The notes under the pieces are model-generated. The model was not told the DNA's origin. It did not search any database and saw only the letters and a program-made list of their open reading frames with translations. From Taudactylus pleione (lineage: Eukaryota > Chordata > Amphibia > Anura > Myobatrachidae), in NCBI GenBank assembly GCA_031769625.1, contig JAUIMM010000701.1, forward strand, positions 682,001 to 746,000: 64,000 bases of DNA, in the 5' to 3' direction. Of this stretch, positions 54,001 to 63,987 are shown piece by piece. The translations under genes and the position numbers were made by a program. The stretch's first letter is position 1. The number at the start of each line of letters is the position of its first letter.

Positions 54001-54952
54001 TACGGCGTTTATGGGAAACATATCCCATAATATGCCCTCTCACTACTGGTTTAGATGCGGCCCAGAACAATGATATGTCGCCAATATGAGAAGCATTATC
54101 ATTATTATAATTAAGAAATTGTTGTTCTAAGTATTTTTTGAAGTCTGGAGAAGTGAATAAGTATGAGGGGAATCTCCAATTGAAGGAAGATGTTTTGGGG
54201 GTAGATAGTTGTAACGTGAACCATGTAGGCGCATGATCGGAGATGACTATGTTTTCTATATGAGATGTTTGAATCCTATTAATTAATGAGCTTGAGACCA
54301 GCCAGAAGTCCAATCTAGCTGAGGAGTGATGGGGGTGGGAGTAAAACGTGTAATCACGTGCTAAGGGGTGGAGGTGTCTCCATGGGTCTACTAGGGCGAG
54401 GGATTCAATTAGTAGTTGTAGCGTTGGAGATGTGCTGCCCCGCCACTCACCGGATGCTCCCGTTCTGTCCAGACTAGGAGAAAGAGTAGTGTTGAAGTCT
54501 CCTCCTATGACGAGGGCGCCTTCTGCCCAATTCTGGAGTCGGGCGTAGAGATCGGAGAAGAATGCATTGTTGTGACCTGTGGGAGCGTACAAAGTGACAA
54601 GCGTGATTAATTCACCTTCTAAATTCAGTTTAAGAAAAAGAAATCTGCCCTCGGTGTCCAGGATCGAGTCTACAACTGTGTATTTTAAAGATTTATGGAA
54701 AATCACCAGCACCCCTCTTTTTTTAGATGTGAAAGATGCAGCTGTATAATCTTTTATCCATGAGTCTCTAAGAGTATTAGGGTCACCCTGTCTCCAATGG
54801 GTCTCCTGTAGCACTGCTATGTCAGGTTTAAATTTTTTAAGTTGTTGTAGTATTTTACGCCGTTTAATCGGGGTGTTTAAACCCTCTACGTTCCAAGTTA
54901 AAAATCTTATGTTTTTTTGTGTTTTAGTGAGATCAGCAATAGAGTGAGACAT
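51053..54952 (-). CDS. LINE ORF2: endonuclease-reverse transcriptase
   Basis: This 1299-residue protein cuts target DNA and copies the LINE RNA into it. Residues 15-245 form the apurinic-type endonuclease with its catalytic set intact: N21 in TWNVEGL, E50 in LQETH, D152 and N154 in GGDFN, D215 in LDFWLV, D239/H240 in SDH. The reverse transcriptase spans about 480-780: PDGLSAEYYK, KPEKDPTLTQSYRPISL, D608 in CDADKAFD, GTRQGCPLSP at 664-673 and YADD at 708-711. A C-terminal CCHC knuckle (CFKCGQ, then H and C) lies near residue 1140. No stop or frameshift was seen. Residue order fits the L1/Tx1 clade; no rDNA-like target specificity is visible. Confidence 0.95.
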   Translation of the reverse strand: MSHSIADLTKTQKNIRFLTWNVEGLNTPIKRRKILQQLKKFKPDIAVLQETHWRQGDPNTLRDSWIKDYTAASFTSKKRGVLVIFHKSLKYTVVDSILDTEGRFLFLKLNLEGELITLVTLYAPTGHNNAFFSDLYARLQNWAEGALVIGGDFNTTLSPSLDRTGASGEWRGSTSPTLQLLIESLALVDPWRHLHPLARDYTFYSHPHHSSARLDFWLVSSSLINRIQTSHIENIVISDHAPTWFTLQLSTPKTSSFNWRFPSYLFTSPDFKKYLEQQFLNYNNDNASHIGDISLFWAASKPVVRGHIMGYVSHKRRKLNTRFTELSNALSQSYAIMLQNNNTETRRNYLNNKNLYDTLCTERAQYYLDFQKHRYFRWGNKAGKLLANIVRSQKTSSPILSLKGPLGSLHTNEDIAASFLQYYTDLYSAQDDNPVLGMNFLKEANLPSLSEEARDSLTTPVSELEVALTIKSLANGKTPGPDGLSAEYYKILNPLVTPHLVSLFNSILKGTSTPPDFNQARIILLLKPEKDPTLTQSYRPISLLNQDFKILTGIIAQRLQLVLPHLIHTAQTGFMKGRHSVINVRHLIAGLTKSHQMRNNQTLLVSCDADKAFDRVSWNHLLRIFQLQNFGPEFITLFKTIYHTPIAFLTVNGLNTPSLRLHRGTRQGCPLSPLLFNLAIDPLIRTFLLCQQWQGINIGNNTLKVSAYADDLLLYFENPHSAIPKLLHILKDFHIISGFLINYNKTEALALHSDVTKNWKNSFPFKWAKTTLKYLGLNIPAHPSALYSVNFPALIQRTLLDFKKWKHLPLSYLGRCQLIKMISFPRILYLFQMLPLLPLESDLKLINKAISKFIWANKKPRISLFKLRQPPALGGINLPCLKSYAIASNYRYAIDWIRGTNGFADTLIEQSFSVEMPLASLLHTRPLSFPPHVAQNLLLHTTCLAWRRARTQMRVPPNVSLFLPIGHNPGFDAGFLTQTFKTWNTQGLRYIYQLLDLSTMTIYSHNQIQEKFPCIQIPLFIYFQIRSYVNTLLPKIPIIPGKNGLDDVLSRCLSMSFSTSMLYTYIRREINLEVETVGFAKWHSTFPNIPLSTILKSFVRLNKQLISASYAEMQYKLLHRAYFTPKLRLITGTSTDSNCFKCGQPDADLMHCMWHCAEVQRFWSLVHTYISTKLGIAFELTPEWAMWDIVPSSGSSCAPGGARLLLAKIAAAAKKTILSQWISTDTLTLSLLQPRITHLFNMDWLELSLNKDKEAEKFFNIWLPYVHTLTPQVKDTLRAAVQLTAWYNEETLSSGEPPF

Positions 54953-55466
54953 TGTGTTATCCTATACCTGTTCTGTAGATCAAAAAAATGAACCATCGTA
55001 AAGAGACCATCACGCTCTCAGTCCCAGCATGCAGAGAGCGCCTGCAGTAAAACCTTGAAAGTGCCATTACAAAAATACACATAACACAAAAACAAAAACA
55101 TGACCTGCCATAATGTATGGAATATAACAAACATAATGCAGTCTTACAATTTTTGAAAATTTTAAGAACCAAAAAATAAGGCTCTACGGGCCTATTTAAA
55201 CCCAGTGAGGTATAAAAGTATCGATAATTGAAAAAAAGAAATAAAAGAAAATAAAAAAGGGGATATGAAAGAGGAGGAATGGTAAATGTGTAAAAGGAAG
55301 GGGAGAAAACAACAAACCAGAGATTATCTTGACAATTCTGCCGTTGACGTTTAGCAGTTGTTAAAATAACCAGAAATCTTGAAAACAAGCATAAGATATA
55401 TATTTCCAATAACAAACTCTCCATGTTTACGATAGGAGACGGATTTGTACAATTAAATGTATCTTC
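54953..55466 (-). other. LINE inter-ORF spacer
   Basis: This 514-bp segment separates ORF1 and ORF2. It has a 155-residue open frame (54957-55424) rich in Phe, Tyr and Leu with no recognised motif; it probably reflects T-rich composition. How ORF2 is translated after such a spacer is not evident from the sequence. Confidence 0.7.
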
Positions 55467-56381
55467 TTAAGTCACGATATCATTTTGAGGAGTGATTTGG
55501 TCAGTTAGAGAGTCCAGGAAAGTCTTTGCAGACGATGGAGAATCGAAAAAGTGTTGTTTGCCGTTATGTAGGACTTTCAGCTTCGCAGGGTACATTAATG
55601 CAAATCTCAGTCCCAGATCAAATAATGCTTTACAAATAGTAGAGTATTCCCTTCTTTTCATTGCTACTTGATACGAGAAGTCCTGAAACAACAACAATTT
55701 GTGTCCCTGATAGGTGAGGCCTTCTGATTTGCGGTAGGCGTCCAGTATGCGAGTTTTGTCTAGGTAGTTCAACATTTTCATTATGACAGGCCTAGGTCTT
55801 CTCTGGTCAGAAGCACGGTCAGGGCCTATGCGGTGAACTCGTTCTATGATGAGGGTATTGGAAGAAGCCGAGCAATTGAGCTCAGAGGGTAACCATTTAG
55901 AGACGAAATCCATGAGATCTCTTTGCTTAACAGATTCCGGTAGGCCTATTAACCTTAAATTGTTGCGGCGATTCCTATTCTCTAAGTCTTCCAATTTTTC
56001 CTGCATAGCAGAGATCGCTGATTCCTGTGTACGTATTACGCTTTGTGCCTCTGTTAGCTCATCTTCAACATTGGAGATACGTTGTTCTGCTTCCGTAAAG
56101 CGTCGACCATGTTCCTTAAGTTGCGAAACTGCTGATTCTATAGCTTCTTTGAGGCCGTACAGTTTTTTGTCAAGCAAGGGAGAAAGAAGCTCAGATATTT
56201 CTTGGGCTTTAGCTATTGAGGCGGTACTAAATTGAGTCGATTTAGAGGTTCCGTCCAGAATATTGTCAGCTGGAGGTGAAGTAGGAGAGTCAGGAGATGA
56301 TGATGGAGCTACATTTTTGTCTTTCCCTTTAGTAGTTTGACCTTTAGGTGCACGCTGTGGTCTGGCCACAAACTTCTCCAT
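55467..56381 (-). CDS. LINE ORF1: L1-type RNA-binding chaperone
   Basis: This 304-residue protein would coat LINE RNA as a trimer. Residues 1-55 are basic, proline/serine-rich and disordered. Residues 57-135 form a heptad-rich coiled coil (ISELLSPLLDKKLYGLKEAI, RISNVEDELTEAQSVI, MQEKLEDLENR). NRRNNLRLIGLPES at 137-150 is the diagnostic start of the RRM in L1 ORF1 proteins. IIERVHRIG and RPRPVIMKML mark the rest of the RRM and the start of the C-terminal domain, which continues as GHKLLLFQDFS. Length and layout match L1/Tx1 ORF1 proteins. The frame is open from ATG to TGA. Confidence 0.93.
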   Translation of the reverse strand: MEKFVARPQRAPKGQTTKGKDKNVAPSSSPDSPTSPPADNILDGTSKSTQFSTASIAKAQEISELLSPLLDKKLYGLKEAIESAVSQLKEHGRRFTEAEQRISNVEDELTEAQSVIRTQESAISAMQEKLEDLENRNRRNNLRLIGLPESVKQRDLMDFVSKWLPSELNCSASSNTLIIERVHRIGPDRASDQRRPRPVIMKMLNYLDKTRILDAYRKSEGLTYQGHKLLLFQDFSYQVAMKRREYSTICKALFDLGLRFALMYPAKLKVLHNGKQHFFDSPSSAKTFLDSLTDQITPQNDIVT

Positions 56382-57026
56382 GGTATAGGGATGTGATGTG
56401 CGATTTAATCAGGAGCCACTAGGGGGAGCCCCAGGTGTTCAGGATATATATGACACTGGGTCTGTAAATTAAAACAGTATGGCTTGTGAGCACTATCTTT
56501 GGACCAGACAAGACAAGATCACAGTATGAGGACCCAGCAACACCACCCTGCTCCCTGGTGTGAGCAGCAAACAGAGAGGATTGTGAAAGGAGGTAAGCGC
56601 TTGCTGCAGCAGCTTAATCAGGTCTCAAAAAATGGCGGCCGCGGGTGATGTGTGGCCAGCGGGGAGCTTGTAACTGAGGGACGTCCCTGAAACGGTGTCC
56701 AGGCGTCCCGCTTGTTCCTATGGGTCTAATAATAGCTCCGGTGGCTGTTGCTGAAAGTGGGGAGGGGAGAAATTATGCCCGGCCGCGATCCAAGATGGCG
56801 GCCGCGGGCAGTGCCGCTTTTCCAATGCGGCTGTACTCCGGTGTTGTGGGGCAGTGCGGGGGGCCGGGGCATGCGCCGCTCTTACCCGCGTTATCCTAGA
56901 GACCTCAGGGTGGCTTTAGGTGAGGCAGTGAGTCTCTCCGGCGGCGCTATGTCTCGGCTATATGGAGCCGGCTTGGGAGCCCATTAAAAGTGCAGCCAGG
57001 TCGTTTGGTCCGCCCACCGGAAGTCC
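56382..57026 (-). promoter_or_regulatory. LINE 5' UTR / internal promoter with YY1-like motifs
   Basis: The region is GC-rich and upstream of ORF1. CAAGATGGCGGC lies at 56791-56802 and AAAATGGCGGCCGCGG near 56628, both resembling the YY1 site. YY1 sites are known to place transcription starts in human L1, where the motif is near the 5' end on the sense strand. Here they lie in the antisense direction relative to the LINE. Confidence 0.55.
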
Positions 57027-57041
57027 TTGTCTTTGGTTCTT

Positions 57042-57420
57042 AAGGGGCTACAAGCTCCCCTGTTTGAACCTCTGAACTCTGCAGACTTGAAATGGTTGAC
57101 AGCGAAGACACTTTTTCTCCTCACTATCTCTTCTGCATGCAGAGTCTCTGATTTGGCAGCGCTCTCTTGTCGCTACCCATTTTTGATTTTTCATTAGGAT
57201 AGAGCTTTTCTTCGTACAAGGGAGGGTTACCTTCCTAAGGTAGTGTCCAGTTTTCATGTAAATGAAGAAATTGTAGTTCCAGCTTATCAAGCTCCAGATC
57301 TTTCTATAGGTGAAGCCTCCCTGGGTGTAGTTTGTGCTCTCCGTATCTATGTGGAGCGTACAAACTGTTAGAAAATCAGATGCTCTTTTTGTATTATATG
57401 GTTGTCGAAACCGGATAATT
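57042..57420 (+). pseudogene. DIRS recombinase region, continued after the LINE
   Basis: Reads through EPLNSADLKWLTAKTLFLLTIS, CRVSDLAALSCR and GYLPKVVS-type blocks, then a truncated end at TATGGTTGTCGAAACC. Frameshifts and stops are present (for example the TAG just before GATAGAGC at 57200). It is homologous in inverse orientation to 48894-49430. Confidence 0.7.
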
Positions 57421-59185
57421 GGGTAAGACAGAATCTGTTGGCAATCAGGAAAACCTGCACGACGCCATCTTGTGAATGGCAGCAAGACTCCATTTTAGAA
57501 AAGCTTACACAAGCGCCATTTTGTCAAAAATACATAGTACACAATCCACAGTGCAAAATTGATAAAAGTAGCAATTTTGCTACTCACAACGCAAAGTTGC
57601 TAAAAAGTAACACGAACAGCTTTTTAATAATCTTCCCCAACACATACCGACAGTTTTCAGCACACATAAAAATGACTTCCCAACATGATAAAATCTCACA
57701 GCACTATTTTGTAAAAAAAAATAGATAGTCAGCCTTCCCTCAAACGCATGCAGACAGTGTTTAACACATAAACACTAACTTATTAGCATTTGGAATCCTA
57801 TACAAAGCCCATCCTGAAGAAAATCCCTATACCATAACACGACACAATATACCGTGGTGCTATGAGCATTTTTACATAAGAATATATGAGCTGTGGCAAT
57901 TGTAATGTAGCCTAGCTATGGAGCTACACAATTGAGTCCATCCCCACAACCAAAACAAGCAGAATAAAGAGTGAGGCTCCGACTGCACTGCTGGGAGCCT
58001 CCACCCTGTATGAGAACTAAATTCACTGTATAAACACATTTTGCAATTGCAGTTTAAAAACATCAGAAAAATACATGTGTGCTTGTGTGTGTATATACAT
58101 ATATATGTATGTATGTATGTGTGTGCATGTGGCCCATCATGCATGGACTTACGTGTATAATATCACACACAGACTTATATTTGAAAAGTAGCAAAATTCC
58201 CTGCAACTCATACACACAATGTTAAACAGAACAGTCAGCTTTTTAGTGATCCTTCTCAAAATCATACTGGCATGGCCACACACACACACATAGATGCCCT
58301 TCCAGCTTAGTGCTGCTCGCTGAGTGCCCCACCGACCCTCAGACGCACAACGCAATTCAGTGCTGTTTCTCCCCGCATACATACATTTAAAAGCAATGGT
58401 CCCGTAACACAAAAAGGATAATTAGTACTTGGTTTAAACGCAATGTCGGTATATAAAGAAATGAATGTTTTCTGTAACTATGGCTTAGTAAATGACAATT
58501 GGACTGTGTTTGGTGCCGTACTGATCTACTCTGTTTCAACAGCGTTCCGGTGGCATCGGTGAGAAGATCAGAACATGCGGCTATGAAATATGAATGTTAG
58601 AGAGAATAACTTCTTGAAATGTTGTATGCCATAGTTTACTTTAGACTAGATTTATTATGCAGCGGGAAAGTGGACACAATCAGGTTGTTGGAGGCTGGGT
58701 TGTGTCTTTGCACTGACCTATGAATTGTACCGTAACGGAAGAAGCAAGAAGAGGAACCAATGAGAACCTGCTAACGTATTCTATTGTATTGCTTATCCCA
58801 GTACGGGTATATATGTGAGTGCTCTGAAATAAGATGCCAGTCTGCAGTGTTCCTGTTATGCTGTTCGACGGAGGTCTCATTATTGATGCTGGTATCTGGT
58901 CCCAGAGCGCACGCGTATGTATTGACTGTACCTTATGACTTAATGTTTGTACAATTTATTTTGCGCTGTTAGATCATAGCGTGGTAACATCTGGACTTTT
59001 ACCCGAATAATAATCTTTAGCGCGTTGGACCGTTATTCAACTGTCTTAGTTTTATTAATGGTATAATTAAACACAGCGCTAATTAGCGACATCTTGTGGT
59101 TTTAGAAGGTATAGGCAGGTTTTGTCTTAGAGGTTCTAGGCAGGTGAATCTTAGAGATTTATAGGCAGGAATGTACTAAAGGTTT
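57421..59185 (+). mobile_element. Unclassified insertion with LTR-like segment in the DIRS remnant
   Basis: It splits DIRS coding sequence between TATGGTTGTCGAAACCGG (about 57400) and CATGGTTTTCGCAAACGAGG (about 59199). These flanks are similar to each other and may be an old duplication. Within it, 58570-59060 looks LTR-like: GTACGGGTATATATGTGAG (TATA-like), then CTGAAATAAGATGC (polyadenylation-like) and a T-rich downstream part. No gag, pol or env frames were seen. CA- and GTAT-rich runs lie at 58080-58130. Class is uncertain. Confidence 0.3.
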
Positions 59186-59189
59186 ATTT

Positions 59190-59600
59190 ACAATTCAACA
59201 TGGTTTTCGCAAACGAGGATGGCCAGCTAACAAGCAGACTCTGGCGAGACAGCTACGCATGACTATCTCTCAGGTGTACACACAGGCTGATCTCCCTGTC
59301 CTAAACACGGTGACATTCTACTCGGTCTGTAGGGCCATCGTGGGCATTTAGTTGTGGTGCTTCTGCTGAACAGAAAGTGGTCCTCTGTCAACACTTTACT
59401 TAGATTGTATGCCTTTGATACTTTTGCCTCTCAGGATGCTTCCTTTGGGTGACGAGTTCTCCTTTCTGCTCAGGAGAGTCCTCCACCCTAGGGGTACTGC
59501 TTTAGGACATCCCCATGGAATCCCTATGGACCCGGAAGAAAATTAGAGTTATGGTAGACTTACCTCGATAACTCTTTTTCTTCGAGGTCCATAGGGATAC
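59190..59600 (+). pseudogene. DIRS recombinase C-terminal end and terminal sequence
   Basis: GFRKRGWPANKQTLARQLRMTI then SQVYTQADLPVLNTVTFYS continues the recombinase and matches the inverted arm at 48657-48893. After about 59430 the sequence carries GGACATCCCCATGGAATCCC, paired with GGGATACCATGGGGATGTCC at 48627. This supports an inverted terminal organisation. Confidence 0.65.
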
Positions 59601-59775
59601 CATAGGGATAATGTGGTTGGAGAGATCCAGGCACCAAACAGTTAATGCTTTCAGCTCCCAGTATGCCTCGGGTCCTCCTCCATATATACCCCAACCCTAA
59701 CCACAGGCCTTCAGTTTTGTTAACAAGTCTCAAGGCAGGATAAAGGTAAGGCAAGTCTACCTTAACTCTAATTAT
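59545..59775. repeat. Short element bounded by TAGAGTTATGGTAGACTTACC and inverted end
   Basis: The left AATTAGAGTTATGGTAGACTT and right AAGTCTACCTTAACTCTAATT are inverted. CTATAGGGATACCATAGGGA-type sequence lies inside. It may be the distal terminus of the DIRS element. Confidence 0.45.
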
Positions 59776-62700
59776 TGCACCCCTTGCATCAGTGGCTGTG
59801 TTGAGAGTTGCATTGCTTTTTGTTACTTGTTTAATGTATTGTACTGTTCTCGGTACTGTAATGTTTTACCCTCTTATGACAAGGCAGGCCACTTGTCGTG
59901 CCCTAGCAATTATTATTATTATTAATAACATTTATTAATAATAATTGTCCTACTCTGAGTCGACTTCAATGCCATGCTGGTTCAATACATCACAGGCAAT
60001 TTTGGCCTCAGATTCCATGTATCAGGTAGAAAGTGGCGACCCTATATCAGAGTGTGGGGCTCATTTGTGCCCAGAAGGAAAAACAGAAAACAGACAACAC
60101 AAAGGCATACTTGCCTTCTCTCTTGGGAGACTCCCAAAAATCGGGTGGTAACCCCAGCCACCTAGAAGAGTCTGCAAGTCTCCTGCCTGGCCACCACCTC
60201 CCCCAGCCAGCATCCACATTCCCCCCCGCAGCTACCCACTTATACAATACAAGTGAGCGATGCAGGGGGAGCCGATGAAGCAATTCACACTGTCAAGTCA
60301 TCATGGCCCCTCCCACTGCTGCACATTACCATTAATCTCGACATTGTTCTACTACACAGAGTTACGATGACGCGATCACGCAGTCATGCTCCCACTCCAC
60401 CCCAAAATGTGTGTCACGCCCCCCAGCTGTGCTGACCTAGCTGCCTCCTCCCAGCGGGGCAGCCCTAAAGATTCTCACCAGGGTTAGTCTTGGTCCGCTC
60501 GAGCTCGCACAATCCCTGTTAGAAGACAACGCTGCCGTGCAGGGCCTTATCATATCTGCAGATTTTATCATAACAAATAGCATACTTACAGTACTAAATA
60601 CAGTGTCATTCCTCCTATTAGATAGAACTATAGATAGCTCTGAATAGGGAAACAAATAATGGCCATGCAGTTTTTAGTTTCCAGTTGCTTGGTCTGTGCA
60701 TTTTTTTTTTTTTTTTTTAGGGGGTTGAGTACAGAATGCAGACAGTCAGAATACCTACAGTGGCACCCAGACAGATTTCATCAAGTATTTAAACCCCCCC
60801 CCATCCCACAGCCTAACCCCAAGTCTCCCCCTAACCCAGCAAGATTCCGCTGTTGGTATTGTGACAGTTGGCAACCTGACTACAATCACTTTTTCGTTAC
60901 TACAGGGCTATAGATAAATAGCCAGAGATAGTGGGAATTTTGTACGTGCAAGTCTTTTTTGTTTTTGGGACACACACACTTATTGCCTGTTGATAGACAA
61001 TGTTCATTGGGTTTCTACTCGGAATTATTGGTCTGCATTTATGGACATATTGAATGTCTTAGGTAAAGTTCAGTTCACTAGGCAGATTAACTCCCATGAA
61101 CAGATGTGTTAAATAGTTACTATATTAATATCTATTCAGGACTATGTAATCCAGCTTGCTGTTAGGTGTATGTTTATTCTATTCATACCAGTCTGCTACA
61201 AATATCAATTACATGCAATATATATATATATTTTTTTTTTAGGGGGAGGCCTCTGCCACCCCTCCACTATAGATAGGAACGTTGTTCTTTTGTTTGCTGC
61301 TGTTGAGAAAGGAATCGTGAAACCTCTAGTGGTTTATCAATAAGAAAAAAGTTCCCTTTGGCAGATGTTTTACCTGGTATAAAGTACACTCTTGATTTTG
61401 ACATGAGAGAATGGCATAAACCTGCGATACATTTTGCAGGCACACTGCCCACTTCCGCAAACTAGATTACGCTGGTATGTTTTTATTGATCATTCGTTCA
61501 GTCCAATTGATTAAACGAATGCTAGCCCCTGGCAGAGCGGATATCCACATGTCAAATCCCACTGCATACTTTATTGTACTAATTTAACCACTACATTTTA
61601 TTAACTTGTAATAAATATGTATTGATTTCATGACAGTGGACTGACTTATAACTGGTAAAAACCTGCAAAGAACTTTATTCCCTTGATACATTAATTTACC
61701 TAGTCATACCTACTCTGTCTGATATGCTAAATTAATTTATAGAATCAATATGCACAATGTTTTTATGGGGTATTTAATTATGCTGCAACATGCAGACAAT
61801 CCAGTTAGTCAAACGGGACTTAAAAAGGACAGTCTGGCAGTATTACATTAAAAAACACCACTCCTGATTGGCTGAACAACATGTCAGGTGACACACAAGG
61901 CACATCTGTTTGCTTAAAAGGGATCCATACACTGGTTTGCAGTTGGTATGTCGACCGTAGGCTTCCCCGCCTGTGTAATCCTGACAGGGGACTAATGATA
62001 GGCGTCGAAATCCCGACGCCGATTATACTGACGCCGAGAGCCCGACATACCGAACGAAGGAAAGCCGGGCGGCGGGGTCGGACAGCTGCAGGGGATGGTG
62101 GGGAGACATCAGTTTAGGCTGCGGAGATCGGGGAAGGAGTTAGGCATCCCTAAAGGAAGGTTTAGGGTGGGGATTAGGGTTAGTTTGATACTTACGATCA
62201 GCATTTTCACTCGTACCGGTCTTCTAGCGTCAGAATTTTAACCGCCAGGCATAGGTCCGGCAATCATCCATACAACAGCAATCAAAAAAAATCAGATTGT
62301 GATTTTTAACCAGTTTAAACATTCGCCAATCTGCGCTCATACATTAGATATTTTTCAGAGTTTTGCAGATCATTGTAAGTAAAGACAGAACTGTCAATCT
62401 TGAAAGTCCCATCATGTTATTAGTAACGGTCTGCAAATCGGCTGATAGTTACCCTACATTAAGGATCTACAGCCCAGATTGGTCTGTGAAATCCAACATT
62501 TTGTACAACCCAATTCCAATCAGTGTCTGATTCTGTGATCCCCATACATTGCAGATTTTTTACACAATCACATGCAAAACAGACTTGTACCAATTGATTG
62601 CTGATGGATGGTGCCTAAACATCGCTCTAGTTATAGCTCCGCATTCAGGTATTGTGATCTTCCTCCTTATTACTGCCACCGGCCAGACTCAACATTCTCT

Positions 62701-63034
62701 GGTGATCAGGCATATGCAGCTTCAATGCTACACTTAAAGGGTGAGGGTTATCCCGCTCTATTATAAGCTACTATATCCTGCATTGCATATGCATTTGGCT
62801 AGCAGAAGGTAGTGCTACAGGTGGTCATAAATCCCACCTCAGAAACCACATTTACTGCAGTATCTTACATAGTTATACAGTACCTTACCCATAAGTTCAT
62901 GGACCTTGGAGGCAAGATGTCTTATTTTTAATTGCATGCGTACATTTCAGTTATATGTCATTTGTATAATTGTTACAGGCCAACAGCACTTCCTAGTATT
63001 ATAAGTTTTTGAGAGTCTCAGCTGTAAATGTGTA

Positions 63035-63079
<45 letters not shown>

Positions 63080-63320
63080 GGCTGTCCAGTTAACTTTTGA
63101 AACCCCTGCTAGCCCTTTTGTCAATTAATTTTTATGCAAACACTTCAAAATATCTTTATTTATAAAATGCCAATTACAAGTATTTGGAACAATAAAAAGT
63201 TAAACATATGCTGTTTATGTATTCATTTAAGCATGTGCACAAGAGCTCATATGAAAGTAGCTTGTAGTTGAGAACATTGTCCTAAATAAAGTTCCTGGAG
63301 ATTTATGAAACATCAGAGTC
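59776..63320. other. Intergenic sequence with small repeats
   Basis: No gene recognised. Segments include ATT trinucleotide repeats (59909-59945) and a CATACTTGCC end (60110) with a GGGAGACTCCC hairpin. Poly-T runs lie at 60702-60718 and 61230-61241. GC-rich TGACGCC/GGCGTC inverted segments lie at 61945-62240, and GTACAGAATCC-type repeats near 60728 and 63662. The telomere-like GGGTTAGGG seen elsewhere is not repeated here. Confidence 0.45.
63037..63075. repeat. (AC)n microsatellite
   Basis: A pure AC dinucleotide run of about 19 units. Confidence 0.95.
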
Positions 63321-63342
63321 AACTTCTATTTGTAGAAAAGAG

Positions 63343-63348
63343 TTTAAT
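63343..63348 (-). terminator. rpl41: Polyadenylation signal of rpl41
   Basis: ATTAAA on the - strand (TTTAAT on +) lies 48 bp after the rpl41 stop codon, followed by CTCTTTTCTAC. Very short 3' UTRs are usual for ribosomal protein genes. Confidence 0.75.
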
Positions 63349-63395
63349 GCAGCTCACAACCAGAACGTCCACGTGCAGCTGCTCGGTCTGGGCCC

Positions 63396-63438
63396 TCACT
63401 TGGACCTCTGCCTCATCTTTCTTCGCTTGCGCTTCAGC
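63396..63438 (-). CDS. rpl41: Ribosomal protein L41 (eL41), last coding exon
   Basis: On the - strand, acceptor TTTAACTTAG is followed by a 43-nt coding segment giving LKRKRRKMRQRSK and a TGA stop (63396-63398). This is the invariant C-terminus of the 25-residue, Lys/Arg-rich large-subunit protein eL41. The first base completes the arginine codon begun in the upstream exon. The protein is too short for usual gene finding. A retrocopy is unlikely because an intron with consensus splice sites interrupts the frame. The 3' UTR reaches the ATTAAA at 63343. Confidence 0.93.
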
Positions 63439-63987
63439 CTAAGTTAAAGACAAATCATGAGAAAAGCTGACAAACATTGATGGACAGTGACTACACTGAG
63501 ACCTTTGATAAACTATTGCCTTCTCAAGTGTATTTCTGTACTGGCATTTGGAAAGAGTTTAATACACGTTAAGGAAATAAAGCTTAAGGCATGCGTTTGA
63601 TAATAGCTTGCAAGTAAGTTCAATTGTATGTGCAAAAAATTATAAATGTATATATGGGCTTGGTACAGAATCCCAGCAGTCAGGATACAGACAGTAGCAT
63701 CCCAACAGTCAGAGTCCTAATGCATGCATGTATCTTAATCCCCCCCCTAAATTAGGCCCCACATTTAGTCATTAATTCCCTTATCTTAAGTCACCCTAGC
63801 AGAGAACCTACACATGCACCCACCCCATTTCTGTGCAGTTCTATAAAGTCTCTTAAGAAATATTTCTCACAAGGACCACAGAACAGGGCCCCCTGCAACT
63901 GGGAATAAGGTTAGTTCTGGAACACTAGAGAAAAGTTTCAATCAACCAGCAAAATCAGGGTTACAATATGGCTGTGTTCTCACATAC
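63439..63987 (-). other. rpl41: rpl41 last intron
   Basis: 549-bp intron with donor GTATGTG and acceptor CTTAG. It contains a copy of the GTACAGAATCCCAGCAGTCAG-type repeat (about 63662-63720). I saw no C/D or H/ACA snoRNA signature, although ribosomal protein introns often host them. Confidence 0.7.

Larger units (their letters stand above)
50917..57026 (-). mobile_element. Full-length L1/Tx1-clade LINE with both ORFs open
   Basis: A perfect 15-bp duplication TTGTCTTTGGTTCTT flanks it (50902-50916 and 57027-57041). The 3' end on the - strand is AATAAA (50933-50938), a few bases, then a short A-tail. The 6110-bp element has a GC-rich 5' UTR of about 645 bp, ORF1 (304 aa), a spacer of about 510 bp and ORF2 (1299 aa). 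The exact duplication, full length and absence of stops point to a very recent insertion. It split the recombinase region of the DIRS remnant. Confidence 0.95.

Noticed and set aside
54957..55424. 155-residue frame between LINE ORF1 and ORF2 as a third LINE protein
   Set aside because: Composition is Phe/Tyr/Leu-rich from T-rich spacer; no motif known from L1 or Tx1 elements.
63396..63438. rpl41 as a processed retrocopy
   Set aside because: A 549-bp intron with GT/AG borders interrupts the coding sequence, so it is an intron-containing gene.
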